A program made the translations under genes and the position numbers. The notes beneath the pieces were generated by a model. That model was given only the letters and a program-made list of their open reading frames with translations, ran no database searches and was not told the DNA's origin. A stretch of DNA of 64,000 bases from Rhizobacter sp. Root404 (GTDB lineage: Bacteria; Pseudomonadota; Gammaproteobacteria; Burkholderiales; Burkholderiaceae_C). Every line of letters begins with the position of its first letter. Position 1 is the first letter of the stretch. Shown here one piece after another: positions 35,054 through 44,198 of the stretch. Location: positions 1,927,355 through 1,991,354 of the forward strand of contig NZ_LMDS01000004.1 of the NCBI RefSeq assembly GCF_001425865.1, in the 5' to 3' direction.

Positions 35054-38000
35054 GCGCCCTCCTGCGCCGGCGCCGGTGGCGTGTCGTGGCCGAGCGGCGC
35101 ACCGCGGTGCGGCTTGACCTTGCTCTTCTTGAAGACCGCGCGCACGACCACGAAGAAGGCCGGCACGAACAACACCGCGAGCGCGACGGCGGTGATCATC
35201 CCGCCGATCACCGCGGTGCCGATCGCGCGCTGGCTGGCCGAGCCGGCGCCGCTGGCGATCGCCAGCGGCAGCGTGCCGAGGATGAACGCGAGCGAGGTCA
35301 TGATGATCGGGCGGAAGCGCAGGTGCGCGGCGGCGAGCGCGGCTTCCATCGGGCTCTTGCCCTCGGCCTCCAGGTCTTTCGCGAACTCGATGATCAGGAT
35401 CGCGTTCTTCGCCGCCAGGCCGATGATCGTGATCAGCCCGACCTGGAAGTACACGTCGTTCGACAGGCCGCGGAACATCGTCGCCAGCACCACGCCGAGC
35501 ACGCCCAGCGGCACCACCATGATCACCGCGAGCGGGATCGTCCAGCTCTCGTACAGCGCGGCCAGGCACAGGAACACCGCCAGGATCGCGAAGCCGTACA
35601 GCAGATAGGCCTGCGAGCCGGCGAGGCGCTCCTCGCGCGACTGGCCGGTCCACTCGAAGCCGAAGCCGGCGGGCAGCTGCGCAGCGAGCCGCTCCATCTC
35701 GCGCATGGCCTGGCCGGTGGACTGGCCGGGCGCCGCGTCGCCGGAGATCCGCATCGTCGGGTAGCCGTTGTAGCGCACGGTCTGCACCGGGCCGTTGATC
35801 CAGCGGGTCGAGACGAACGCGGACAGCGGCACCGGCTGACCCTTGCTGTTCAGCGCGTTGATGCGCAGCAGGTCGTCCGGCTGCATCCGCTCGGGCGCGT
35901 CGGCCTGCACGACCACGCGCTGCAGGCGGCCGTTGTTCGGGAAGTCGTTGATGTACGACGAGCCGAGCGAGGTCGACAGCGCGGTGTTGATCGAACTGAA
36001 GTCGACGCCGAGCGCATTGGCCTTGTCGCGATCGATGTCCAGCTGCAGCTGGGGGGCGTCCTCCAGGCCGTCGGGTCGCACGCCCGCGAGGATCTTGCTC
36101 TGCCCGGCCATGCCGAGCAACTGGTTGCGCGCGGCGACGAGCGCCGCGTGGCCGTTGCCGCCGCGGTCCTGCAGGCGGAAGGTGAAGCCGGTCGCGTTGC
36201 CCAGTTCAGGGATCGGCGGCGGGCTGAGCGCGAAGATGAACGCATCGCGCACGCCCATCAGCGCACCGAAGCCGCGTCCGGCCAGCGCCTGCGCCGAATG
36301 CTCGGCGCCGTGGCGCTCGCTCCAGTCCTTCAGCGGCACGAACGCGAGGCCAGCGTTCTGGCCGGTGCCCGAGAAGCTGAAGCCGAGCACGCTGACCATG
36401 TTCTGGGTCTCGGGCTGCTTCAGGAAGAAGTTCTCGGCCTGCTTCATCGCCTCCAGCGTGCGCGCCTGGGTCGCGCCCGGCGGCAGCTGCACGTTGGCGA
36501 TGATGTAGCCCTGGTCCTCGTTCGGCAGGAAGGACGTCGGCAGGCGCACGAACAGCAGGCCGACCGCGACCGCGATCGCGGCGTAGATGATCATGAAGCG
36601 CCCGGCGCGCTTCAGGATGCGCGCGACCCAGCCCTCGTAGCCCTTGGCGGTCGACTTGAAGCCGCGGTTGAACCAGCCGAAGAAGCCTTTCTTCTCCAGG
36701 TGCGAGCCGGCCTCGACCGGCTTCAGCAGCGTCGCGCACAGCGCCGGCGTCAGCGACAGCGCCATGAACGCCGAGAACGCGATCGACGCCACCATCACCG
36801 CCGAGAACTGGCGGTAGATGTTGCCGACCGAGCCGCTGAAGAACGCGAGCGGCACGAACACCGAGATCAGCACCACGGTCACGCCGATGATGGCGCCGTA
36901 GATCTGGCCCATCGCCTTGCGCGTGGCCTCCTTCGGCGGCAGGCCCTCCTCGCTCATGATGCGTTCGACGTTCTCGACGACCACGATCGCGTCGTCCACC
37001 ACGATGCCGATCACCAGCACCATGCCGAACATCGTCAGCACGTTGATCGAGAAGCCGAGCGCGAGCAGCACGCCGAAGGTGCCGAGCAGCGCCACCGGCA
37101 CGACGATCGTCGGGATGATCGTGTAGCGGATGTTCTGCAGGAACAGGTACATCACCAGGAACACCAGCACGACCGCCTCGACCAGCGTCTCGGCGACCTG
37201 GCTGATCGAGATCTTGACGAAGCGCGAGCTGTCGTACGGGATCGTGTACTTGACGCCGGCCGGGAAGTACTTCTGCAGTTCCTCCATGCGCGCCTTCACG
37301 AGCTTGGCGGTCTGCAGCGCATTGCCGGTCGGCGAGAGCTGCACGCCGATGCCGGTGGACGGCTTGCCGTTCAGGCGCGCCGAGGTCGCGTAGCTCTGGC
37401 CGCCGAGCTCGATGCGGGCGACGTCCTTCAGCTTGACCGTCGAGCCGTCGGCGTTCGCGCGCAGCACGATCTCGCCGAACTGCGCGATCGAGCTGAGCTG
37501 GCCCTTCACGACCACGGTCGCGAAGATCGACTGGCCCGGCACGTTCGGCAAGTCACCGATCGTGCCCGACGAGACCTGCGCGTTCTGCTGCTGGATGGCC
37601 GCGGTGACGTTGGCGGTCGACAGGTTGAAGCCGACCAGCTTCTGCGGGTCGATCCAGATGCGCATCGCGCGCTCGGTGCCGAACAGCTGGGCCTGGCCGA
37701 CGCCGGGCAGGCGCTGCAATTCGGGCAGCACGTTGCGCGAGGCGTAGTCGCCGAGCGCGATCGGGTCGATGCTCGGATCGTCGCTCGACAGGATCGTGAA
37801 CAGCAGGAAGTTCGAGCGCGACTTGTCGACCCGCACGCCCTGCTGCGTGACCGCCAGCGGCAGCCGCGGCGTGGCGCGCGACAGGCGGTTCTGCACGTCC
37901 ACCTGCGCCAGATCGGGGCTGGTGCCGGCTTCGAAGCTGAGCGTGATCGAGCCGGTGCCGTCGGCCTGGCTGACCGACTCCATGTAAAGCAGGCCCGGCG

Positions 38001-38214
38001 AGCCGTTCATCTCGCGCTCGATGACGCTGATGACGCTGTCCTCCAGCGTCTGCGCCGAGGCGCCCGGGTAGGCGGTGTTGATGACGATCGACGGCGGCGC
38101 GACCGACGGGTACTGCGCGATCGGCAGCTGCGTGATCGCGGTGCCGCCGAGCACGATGATGAACAGCGCGATCACCCACGCGAAGATCGGGCGATCGATG
38201 AAGAACTGGGCCAT
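35050..38214 (-). CDS. RND multidrug efflux pump, AcrB/MexB (HAE1) type
   Basis: A 1054-residue inner-membrane proton/drug antiporter of the hydrophobe/amphiphile efflux family. The N-terminus MAQFFIDRPIFAWVIALFI is typical. The proton-relay aspartates are D407 and D408 in GIVVDDAIVVVENV, the same numbering as E. coli AcrB. The large periplasmic loops and twelve transmembrane segments are complete. It starts 15 bp after the adaptor gene and its stop overlaps the outer-membrane factor start. Regulation is by the divergent TetR protein through the palindrome at 39642-39665. Confidence 0.96.
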   Translation of the reverse strand: MAQFFIDRPIFAWVIALFIIVLGGTAITQLPIAQYPSVAPPSIVINTAYPGASAQTLEDSVISVIEREMNGSPGLLYMESVSQADGTGSITLSFEAGTSPDLAQVDVQNRLSRATPRLPLAVTQQGVRVDKSRSNFLLFTILSSDDPSIDPIALGDYASRNVLPELQRLPGVGQAQLFGTERAMRIWIDPQKLVGFNLSTANVTAAIQQQNAQVSSGTIGDLPNVPGQSIFATVVVKGQLSSIAQFGEIVLRANADGSTVKLKDVARIELGGQSYATSARLNGKPSTGIGVQLSPTGNALQTAKLVKARMEELQKYFPAGVKYTIPYDSSRFVKISISQVAETLVEAVVLVFLVMYLFLQNIRYTIIPTIVVPVALLGTFGVLLALGFSINVLTMFGMVLVIGIVVDDAIVVVENVERIMSEEGLPPKEATRKAMGQIYGAIIGVTVVLISVFVPLAFFSGSVGNIYRQFSAVMVASIAFSAFMALSLTPALCATLLKPVEAGSHLEKKGFFGWFNRGFKSTAKGYEGWVARILKRAGRFMIIYAAIAVAVGLLFVRLPTSFLPNEDQGYIIANVQLPPGATQARTLEAMKQAENFFLKQPETQNMVSVLGFSFSGTGQNAGLAFVPLKDWSERHGAEHSAQALAGRGFGALMGVRDAFIFALSPPPIPELGNATGFTFRLQDRGGNGHAALVAARNQLLGMAGQSKILAGVRPDGLEDAPQLQLDIDRDKANALGVDFSSINTALSTSLGSSYINDFPNNGRLQRVVVQADAPERMQPDDLLRINALNSKGQPVPLSAFVSTRWINGPVQTVRYNGYPTMRISGDAAPGQSTGQAMREMERLAAQLPAGFGFEWTGQSREERLAGSQAYLLYGFAILAVFLCLAALYESWTIPLAVIMVVPLGVLGVVLATMFRGLSNDVYFQVGLITIIGLAAKNAILIIEFAKDLEAEGKSPMEAALAAAHLRFRPIIMTSLAFILGTLPLAIASGAGSASQRAIGTAVIGGMITAVALAVLFVPAFFVVVRAVFKKSKVKPHRGAPLGHDTPPAPAQEGA

Positions 38215-38229
38215 GTGCCGTGCCCCTTC

Positions 38230-39471
38230 TTACTTCGACGCCGCGGCGGCGGGTGCGCTGGCGGCGGATGCCGGTGCGGCCGACGCGGCTGCGGCGCCGG
38301 CCGGTGCCGCGCCGGAGGCCGCCGGATGCCATGGCACCGGCTTGACCGGCGCATTGCCGCGCAATTTCTGGAAGCCGTCGACCATCACCTGCTCGCCGGC
38401 CTTCAGGCCGTCGAGCACGACCCACTGGCCGTTGACCGCGGCACCGACCTTGACCGGCCGCGGCGCGACCTTGCCGTCGGCACCCACGACCATCACGGTG
38501 TCGCCGCTGGTGCCGCGCGTGACCGCCTGCTGCGGCACGACGATGCCGGCCTCGGCCTGCGCCTCCTCGAGCCGCACGCGCACGTACATGCCCGGCAGCA
38601 GCAGCCCGGTCGGGTTGGGCACCTGCGCGCGCAGCGTGATCTGGCCGGTGGTCGGGTCGACCGAGAGGTCGGAGAACAGCAGCTTGCCGGCTTGGCCGTA
38701 GTCGCTGCCGTCCTCGAGCAGCACGCGCACCACGGCGCCGTCGGTGCCGGAGCGCTTGAACTTGCCGCTCTCGACCGCACGGCGCAGGCGCAGCACGTCG
38801 GTCGTGCTCTGCGTGAAGTTGACGTACATCGGGTTGATCTGCTGGATCGTCGCCAGCGGGGTGACCTCGCCCTGGCCGACCAGCGCGCCCTCGGTGACGA
38901 GCGCCCGGCCGATGCGGCCGGAGATCGGCGCGGTGACGGTCGCGTAGCCGAGGTTGATCTGCGCCGTCTGCACGGTGGCGCGGCCGCTGGCCACGTCGGC
39001 CTGCGCGGTCTTCTGCGCGGCGACGGCGTTGATGTATTCCTGCTTGCTGATCGCGTTGGCTTCCATCAGCGGCTTGTAGCGCTCGGCGAGCGCGGTGGCC
39101 TGCGTCAGGTTGGCCTCGGCGCGGGCCAGCGCGGCGCGCGCGCTGGCGGCGGTCGCCTGGTACGGCGCGGCGTCGATCGTGAATAGCACCTGCCCGGCCT
39201 TCACGTCGCTGCCTTCGGTGAACAGGCGCTTTTGCAGGATGCCGGCGGCACGCGCCCGCACCTGCGCGACGCGCGAGGCCTCGAGCCGCCCCGGCAGTTC
39301 GGTCGCCAGGCCGATCGACTGCGTCGCGACCGTGATCACGCCGACTTCGGCCGGCGGCATGCCGCCGCCGGGCGGGCCGCCCGCACCCTCGGGCTTCTGC
39401 CCGCACGCCGCGAGGAGCGAAATGGCCAGCACGACGGCCGAGGCGGCCGGGATGTTCTTCAACGCGGACAT
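38230..39471 (-). CDS. RND efflux periplasmic adaptor (membrane fusion protein)
   Basis: A 413-residue adaptor with a lipoprotein signal (VVLAISLLAACGQKPEG, lipobox LAAC) and then the AcrA/MexA layout. It has the biotinyl-lipoyl half motif GRLEASRVAQVRARAAGILQKRLF, a helical hairpin, the second half motif NLGYATVTAPISGRIGRALV and beta-barrel segments. The C-terminal 40 residues are low-complexity Ala/Pro. It is the first gene of the efflux operon, preceded by a well-formed promoter that overlaps the repressor operator. Confidence 0.94.
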   Translation of the reverse strand: MSALKNIPAASAVVLAISLLAACGQKPEGAGGPPGGGMPPAEVGVITVATQSIGLATELPGRLEASRVAQVRARAAGILQKRLFTEGSDVKAGQVLFTIDAAPYQATAASARAALARAEANLTQATALAERYKPLMEANAISKQEYINAVAAQKTAQADVASGRATVQTAQINLGYATVTAPISGRIGRALVTEGALVGQGEVTPLATIQQINPMYVNFTQSTTDVLRLRRAVESGKFKRSGTDGAVVRVLLEDGSDYGQAGKLLFSDLSVDPTTGQITLRAQVPNPTGLLLPGMYVRVRLEEAQAEAGIVVPQQAVTRGTSGDTVMVVGADGKVAPRPVKVGAAVNGQWVVLDGLKAGEQVMVDGFQKLRGNAPVKPVPWHPAASGAAPAGAAAASAAPASAASAPAAAASK

Positions 39472-39637
39472 GCAGAACCCTTCAGTCTGGTGGGCGCATC
39501 GGCGCGCCGTCGGATATGTGTCGATCGATCGTGGGGAACCGCAAAAGGCGATTCAAGAATCGAGCCAGCGGGGCTGGAGGGCGACATGCTAATGCCTCAA
39601 TGTGAAAAGAACACACGCCCCGGGGTCGATCGAGGTT

Positions 39638-39666
39638 AGTATACATACATCGTTGAATGTATGTAA
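39638..39666 (-). promoter_or_regulatory. Promoter of the RND efflux operon
   Basis: On the minus strand TTACAT (39661-39666) and TATACT (39638-39643) are separated by exactly 17 bp. The promoter spans the TetR-family palindrome almost completely, so bound repressor would block RNA polymerase. The leader to the adaptor ATG is about 160 nt. Confidence 0.75.
39642..39665. promoter_or_regulatory. AcrR-type operator palindrome
   Basis: TACATACAT (39642-39650) and ATGTATGTA (39657-39665) form a perfect 9-bp inverted repeat around the 6-bp spacer CGTTGA. Both half sites are identical to those of the 24-bp operator known for E. coli AcrR, with the same spacer length. It lies between the efflux operon and the divergent TetR gene. 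Confidence 0.88.
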
Positions 39667-39702
39667 GCGACGCAAGGCGCCGCATCAAATCTTCACCACC
39701 TC

Positions 39703-40323
39703 ATGGTCCGCCGCACGAAAGAAGAGGCCCAAGCCACCCGCAGCCACATCCTGGACACGGCCGAGCTCGTGTTCGAGGCGCGCGGCGTGTCGGGCACGTC
39801 GCTGGCGGAGATCGCGAAGGCCGCCGGGCTGACCCGCGGCGCGATCTACTGGCACTTCGAGGACAAGGCCGATCTCTTCAACGCGATGATGGACCGCGCC
39901 ACGCTGCCGCTCGAGGAGGCCGACGCCTGCGGCGGCTTCTGCGGCCCCGACGCCTCGCTGGTCCAGGTGCGCGACGGCTTCGTCGAGACCCTGCGCCGGG
40001 TCGTGCGCGACCCGCAGCTGCGCCGCGTGTTCGACATCGCGACCCACAAGGTCGAGTACGTCGGCGAGATGAACGCGGTGCGCGAGCGCCACCTGGGGAT
40101 GCGCCAGGAGTGCCTGGCCGACATCGAACGCGCCCTCAAGCGCGCGCTGCGAAGCGGCGAACTGCCCAAGGGCACGCGCGTGCGCAGCGCCGCGCTGGGG
40201 CTGTTCGCGCTGTTCGACGGCCTGCTGCAGAACTGGATGCTCGACCGCGACGGCTTCGACCTGCTGCAGGTCGGCCCGCAGGTGTTCGACGCCTACCTGC
40301 GCGGGCTGCGGCAGCCGGCCTGA
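39703..40323 (+). CDS. TetR-family repressor of the efflux operon (AcrR/TtgR-like)
   Basis: A 206-residue TetR-type regulator. The N-terminus MVRRTKEEAQATRSHILDTAELVFEARGVSGTSLAEIAKAAGLTRGAIYWHFEDKADLF is the AcrR/TtgR/MexR-type DNA-binding domain; the rest is the ligand-binding helical domain. It is divergent from a complete RND operon with an AcrR-like palindrome between them, so it very probably represses both and is released by pump substrates. The start ATG at 39703 begins the conserved RRTKEEA motif. Confidence 0.93.
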   Translation: MVRRTKEEAQATRSHILDTAELVFEARGVSGTSLAEIAKAAGLTRGAIYWHFEDKADLFNAMMDRATLPLEEADACGGFCGPDASLVQVRDGFVETLRRVVRDPQLRRVFDIATHKVEYVGEMNAVRERHLGMRQECLADIERALKRALRSGELPKGTRVRSAALGLFALFDGLLQNWMLDRDGFDLLQVGPQVFDAYLRGLRQPA

Positions 40324-40381
40324 ATATTTGATTCAGCGCCGCGTCGATCCGGCGCGGTGCACTGCCCTTAAGCTGACGCCC

Positions 40382-41083
40382 ATGACGCCCCCGAAGATCA
40401 TCGGCCTGGATGCGGACGACACGCTCTGGCACAACGAAACCCTGTTCCGGCTCACCCATGAGCGCTTCAACGCGCTGCTCGCGCCGTGGGCCGATGCGGC
40501 AACGGTCGAGGACGCGCTGGCCGCCGTCGAGCGGCGCAACCTGGGCACCTACGGCTACGGCGCGAAGGGCTTCACGCTGTCGATGCTGGAAACGGCCCTG
40601 CAGCTGAGCGACGCGCAGGCGCCCGGCACCGTGCTGGCGGAGATCCTGGCGGCCGGCCGCGACCTGATGCGCCACCCGATGGAGCCACTGCCCGGCGTGA
40701 CCGAGGCGCTGGAGCGGCTCGCGGAGATCGCGCCGCTGGTGCTGATCACCAAGGGCGACATGTTCCACCAGGAGAGCAAGCTCGCGGCCTCGGGCCTGGG
40801 CCGTTTCTTCTCCGGCGTGGAGATCGTCAGCGAGAAGAGCGCCGAGACCTACCGCCGCGCGTTCGCGCGCCACGGCGTTCGGCCCGAGCACGCGCTGATG
40901 GCCGGCAACTCGGTGCGCTCGGACATCCTGCCCGCGCTCGAGGCCGGCTGCTTCGCGGTGCTGATCCCGTACCCGCTGGTGTGGGCGCACGAGGAGGCCG
41001 CGGCGCCGCTCGGCGATCCGCGCTTCCGTCAGTGCGACTCGATGACCGCGCTGGCCGACTGGCTCGCCGGCGCGGCGGCGTGA
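40382..41083 (+). CDS. HAD-superfamily hydrolase
   Basis: A 233-residue haloacid dehalogenase-like phosphatase. Motif I is IIGLDADDTLWHNE, with the nucleophile and acid aspartates; motif II is LVLITKGD, motif III the lysine in VEIVSEKSAETY and motif IV MAGNSVRSDILPAL. The DADDTLWHNE variant is common in YjjG/phosphoglycolate-phosphatase-like proteins. The substrate is unknown. Its 3' end overlaps the convergent XRE regulator gene by 55 bp. Confidence 0.88.
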   Translation: MTPPKIIGLDADDTLWHNETLFRLTHERFNALLAPWADAATVEDALAAVERRNLGTYGYGAKGFTLSMLETALQLSDAQAPGTVLAEILAAGRDLMRHPMEPLPGVTEALERLAEIAPLVLITKGDMFHQESKLAASGLGRFFSGVEIVSEKSAETYRRAFARHGVRPEHALMAGNSVRSDILPALEAGCFAVLIPYPLVWAHEEAAAPLGDPRFRQCDSMTALADWLAGAAA

Positions 41084-41661
41084 AGCGGCTGCGGCCGCAC
41101 CGTTTCGACCAGCCGCGCGAAGCTGCCGTCCGAGAGCTGGAAGCGCACCCAGCGCATGTCGCAGGCGAGGATCGCGAGGTCGTCGCTGTCGCGGGCGCGG
41201 GTGTGGAACTCGATCGCAGGCGGGGTCGGACCGAACCAGCCGTGCTCGGCGAGGCGGCCCTCGGCGGCGACGATGTCCTCGCTGGCGTAGCGCCACAGCG
41301 AGCTGCCCATCAGCTGGCTGGTCGGCACCTTGAACTGCGCCTCGCGCGCCGGCGACGCCGCGAGCAGGCGGTGGGTCAGGTCGCAGATCAAGTGAACCGG
41401 CACCGCCGACTGGCCCACCAGCCGCGCGAGCACGCGGTCGGCGGCGCTGTCGAGCCGGGCCGCCATCAGCACGCGCAGCCGCTCCGCCTCGTCCGGCGCG
41501 GGCGGGCTCTGGCCGTTCTCCCAGCGCGACACCGTGGCCTGCGAGACGCCGAGCAACGCCGCCGCGTGCAGCTGCTTGATGCGGCGCAGCGCGCGCCAGG
41601 TGCGCAGCGAGCGGCCGAGCGCACGCTCGTCGCCGCTGCTGATCCGGAGAACCGTGGACAT
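41029..41661 (-). CDS. XRE-family helix-turn-helix regulator
   Basis: A 210-residue protein with an N-terminal Cro/C1-type domain (LRTWRALRRIKQLHAAALLGVSQATVSRWENGQ, about residues 19-51). A larger C-terminal domain (SAVPVHLICDLTHRLLAASPAREAQF onward) resembles a PAS-like or sensory fold but carries no recognisable cofactor motif. It is divergent from the MFS transporter gene at 41697 with 35 bp between starts, so regulation of that transporter is plausible. It overlaps the convergent HAD gene by 55 bp. Confidence 0.78.
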   Translation of the reverse strand: MSTVLRISSGDERALGRSLRTWRALRRIKQLHAAALLGVSQATVSRWENGQSPPAPDEAERLRVLMAARLDSAADRVLARLVGQSAVPVHLICDLTHRLLAASPAREAQFKVPTSQLMGSSLWRYASEDIVAAEGRLAEHGWFGPTPPAIEFHTRARDSDDLAILACDMRWVRFQLSDGSFARLVETVRPQPLHAAAPASQSASAVIESH

Positions 41662-41696
41662 CGTGCCGGCGATGGTAGCGCCGCGGGGCCTATGCG

Positions 41697-42884
41697 ATGA
41701 CCGCCGCGCGTTCGCCCTGGCCGCTGGTCGGGCTGCTGTACTTGTGCGGCCTGCTGGCAGCGGCCCAGCTCGGCAAGATGTCGGCGCTCGCGCCGCTGAT
41801 CGCGACGGCGCTCGGCCTGAGCCTGACCACGGTCGCGATCGCGATCTCGCTGATCGAGATCGGCGGCGCGGCGCTCGGCACCGTCGCTGGCCTGTTCGCG
41901 CACCGGCTCGGGCTGCGGCGCACGCTGCGCGCCGGCGTCGCGTGCCTCGCGCTCGCCGGCCTGGGCGCTGCCTCGGCCCACGGCGCGACCGGCCTGCTCG
42001 GCTGGCGGCTGCTCGAAGCGGCCGGCTACCTCGGCGTGATCGTCAGCGCGCCGGTGCTGATCGCCCACCATGCCGGCGCAGCCGGCCCGCGCGTGCAGGG
42101 GCTCGCGCTGACGCTGTGGAGCACGTTCGTGCCGGTCGGCCTGGCGCTCGGCGCCTCGGCGAGCGCGAGCGTCGCGACGGCGTGGGACTGGCGTACCGCG
42201 ATGGCCGCCGGCGGCGCGGTCGGCGCGCTGCTGTGGGCGGTGTTGTGGCGCGCCGGCGTGCCCGAGCACGCGGACACGCCCACCAACGCGCCGGCCGCGC
42301 GGCTGACGCCACCGCTGTGGTGCCTGACGCTCGCGTTCGGGCTGTTCGCACTGTTCCAGGTCGGCGTGCTCGGGCTGTTGCCGACGCTGCTGGTGCGCGA
42401 AGCAGGGCTGGGCGCACAGGCGGCCGGACAGTGGACCGCGATCGCCTCGGTCAGCGCGATCGCCGGCAGCGCGGCGGCGGCCTGGCTGTTGCGTCACGGC
42501 GTCAGCCTGCGCTGGCCCGCGATCGTGTCGCTCGGCCTGCCGCCGCTGCTGCTGTTCGGCGTGTTCACGCCGGCCCCGTCCGCGACCGTCGCGATCGCGC
42601 TGGCGATCGCGCTCAACATGGCCGGCGGCGTGTTCGCGAGCCTGGGCTTCGCGCTGCTGCCGCGGCTGGCGACCGCGCCCGGCCAGATGGTGCGCGCCAA
42701 CGGCCTGCTCGCGCAGTGCGGCGCGAGCGGCTCGCTGCTCGGCCCGCCGACGATGGCCGCCTGCGTGCAGGCCGGCGGCTGGACCGCGGCGGCGGTGCTC
42801 GGCCTCGTCGTGTCGCTGGTGGCCCTGCCGCTGGCCTGGCGCGCGGCATCGGCCGCGCGCGACGCTCAGGCCGGGACGAGCTGA
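41697..42884 (+). CDS. MFS transporter, CynX/NimT-like
   Basis: A 395-residue protein with about twelve hydrophobic segments and major facilitator organisation: the loop 2-3 motif is HRLGLRRTLRAG. Its N-terminal half resembles the CynX/NimT branch of the superfamily, which moves small organic anions or drugs; the substrate is not inferable. It is divergent from the XRE regulator, and its 3' end overlaps the convergent NAD(P)-binding protein gene by 19 bp. Confidence 0.85.
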   Translation: MTAARSPWPLVGLLYLCGLLAAAQLGKMSALAPLIATALGLSLTTVAIAISLIEIGGAALGTVAGLFAHRLGLRRTLRAGVACLALAGLGAASAHGATGLLGWRLLEAAGYLGVIVSAPVLIAHHAGAAGPRVQGLALTLWSTFVPVGLALGASASASVATAWDWRTAMAAGGAVGALLWAVLWRAGVPEHADTPTNAPAARLTPPLWCLTLAFGLFALFQVGVLGLLPTLLVREAGLGAQAAGQWTAIASVSAIAGSAAAAWLLRHGVSLRWPAIVSLGLPPLLLFGVFTPAPSATVAIALAIALNMAGGVFASLGFALLPRLATAPGQMVRANGLLAQCGASGSLLGPPTMAACVQAGGWTAAAVLGLVVSLVALPLAWRAASAARDAQAGTS

Positions 42885-43627
42885 CCGGCCAGCCACTCCT
42901 CGAAGCGCGTCGCGCCGAGGCGCGGGTTCGGGCCGGGCAGCAGGGTCGCATCGTCCAGCTCGGCGCCGAAGTAGCGCGCGCGCTCGTCGGCGACCACGAT
43001 GCGCGGGTCCTTCTTCGCGGCCAGGTAGGCCTGCACCAGCTCGGACAGCCGCAGCCGTTCCGGCCCGGCGACCTCGAGCGTGCCGTTCAGCGGCGCGCCG
43101 AGCGCCACGTCAGCCATCGCTGCGGCGATGTCGTCGGACGCGATCGGCTGGAAGCTCGCCGGCGACAGGTGCACCGTTCGACCGTCGGCCGCGGTGCCCG
43201 CTTGCGCGATGCCGCCGACGAACTCGAAGAACTGGGTCGAGTGCACGATCGTGTAGGGCACGCTCGCGGCCCGGATCAGGCGCTCCTGCGCCGCCTTGGC
43301 GCGGAAGTAGCCGCTCTGCTGCAGCCGCTCGGTGCCGACGACCGAGAGCGCGACGTGGTGCTTCACCCCCGCCGCCGCCTCGGCCGCGAGCAGGTGGCGT
43401 CCCGACGTCTCGAAGAACGCGAGCACGGCCGCGTCCTCGAACGACGGCGAGTTCGCGACGTCGACGACGACCTGCGCGCCCGCGAGGGCCTGCGCCAGGC
43501 CGCGGCCGGTGAGCGTGTCCACGCCCGATTGCGGCGAGGCCGCGACGACCTCGTGGCCGCGCCCGCGCAGCCGGCTGACGAGCTTGGCGCCGATCAGGCC
43601 GCTCCCGCCGATGACGACGATCTTCAT
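42866..43627 (-). CDS. NAD(P)-binding epimerase-like protein (COE partner of the ECF41 locus)
   Basis: A 253-residue atypical short-chain dehydrogenase with the Rossmann motif VVIGGSGLIGAKLVSRLRGRGHEVV, HVALSVVGTERLQQSGYFRAK (NmrA-like lysine region) and TQFFEFVGGIAQ. These proteins act as NAD(P)H-binding oxidoreductases or redox sensors. It follows the carboxymuconolactone decarboxylase gene by 17 bp. The pair belongs to the classes (carboxymuconolactone decarboxylase, oxidoreductase, epimerase) that are the standard targets of ECF41 sigma factors. The ECF41-type promoter at 44164-44190 drives both. Confidence 0.88.
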   Translation of the reverse strand: MKIVVIGGSGLIGAKLVSRLRGRGHEVVAASPQSGVDTLTGRGLAQALAGAQVVVDVANSPSFEDAAVLAFFETSGRHLLAAEAAAGVKHHVALSVVGTERLQQSGYFRAKAAQERLIRAASVPYTIVHSTQFFEFVGGIAQAGTAADGRTVHLSPASFQPIASDDIAAAMADVALGAPLNGTLEVAGPERLRLSELVQAYLAAKKDPRIVVADERARYFGAELDDATLLPGPNPRLGATRFEEWLAGQLVPA

Positions 43628-43644
43628 GGTGCTGCGCTCCGGGT

Positions 43645-44124
43645 TCAGTTGAGACGGGCCTTGTCGAGACCGTAGGCGGCGTCGAACGCGCCCGGCACGG
43701 TCTTGAACGCGACGTTGGCGCGGTTCCAGGCGTTGATCGACATCACGATGAAGGTCAGGTCCGAGACCTCCTTCTCCGACAGCTGGGTGCGCACGCGCTC
43801 GTACAGCTCGTCGGGCACGCCGTGCTCGGGGATCTTCGTCAGCACTTCGGTCCACGCCAGGCAGGCGCGCTCGCGCGGCGCGAACAGCGGCGACTCGCGC
43901 CAGATCGCCAGGTGGTGCAGGCGCAGCGGGCGCTCGCCGTGGATCGTGGCCTGCTTGATGTGCATGTCGACGCACAGCCCGCAGCCGTTGAGCTGTGAGG
44001 CGCGGATCTCGACCAGGTGGCGGGTGCCGGCCTCGATCGAGCTGCCGTTCAGCGCGGTGCTGAACGCGGCGAATTTCTTGAAGTACTCCGACGACTGTTC
44101 GGCGTAGTTGATGCGTGGGGTCAT
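43645..44124 (-). CDS. Carboxymuconolactone decarboxylase-family (AhpD-like) protein
   Basis: A 159-residue protein of the carboxymuconolactone decarboxylase superfamily. The redox motif is CGLCVDMH, a C-x2-C followed by histidine, as in AhpD-like thiol peroxidase partners; the preceding SIEAGTRHLVEIRASQLNG is family-typical. It is the first gene of a two-gene unit with the epimerase-like protein and lies directly downstream of an ECF41-type promoter, 40 bp from the ATG. A role in handling a redox or reactive electrophile stress is inference. Confidence 0.92.
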   Translation of the reverse strand: MTPRINYAEQSSEYFKKFAAFSTALNGSSIEAGTRHLVEIRASQLNGCGLCVDMHIKQATIHGERPLRLHHLAIWRESPLFAPRERACLAWTEVLTKIPEHGVPDELYERVRTQLSEKEVSDLTFIVMSINAWNRANVAFKTVPGAFDAAYGLDKARLN

Positions 44125-44163
44125 GGTGCGGCTCGCTTCAGGTGGTTGAACACATGCCCTGAA

Positions 44164-44190
44164 GACGCGCGAGCCGCGCGGGTTGTGACA
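44164..44190 (-). promoter_or_regulatory. ECF41-type promoter of the decarboxylase/epimerase unit
   Basis: On the minus strand TGTCACA (complement of 44184-44190) is followed by 16 bp and CGTC (complement of 44164-44167). This matches exactly the TGTCACA-N16-CGTC consensus described for ECF41 sigma factors. It sits 40 bp upstream of the decarboxylase ATG and just downstream of the ECF41 gene. Confidence 0.88.
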
Positions 44191-44198
44191 ACGCCGGG

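Noticed and set aside
35038..39186. A 1382-codon open frame antisense to the RND pump and adaptor.
   Set aside because: Translation is Arg/His/Asp-rich low complexity, typical of the reverse strand of high-GC genes.
41029..41083. 55-bp overlap of the HAD and XRE genes, first suspected to mean one of them is false.
   Set aside because: Both proteins have clear motifs, and the overlap is only in their C-terminal tails in convergent orientation.
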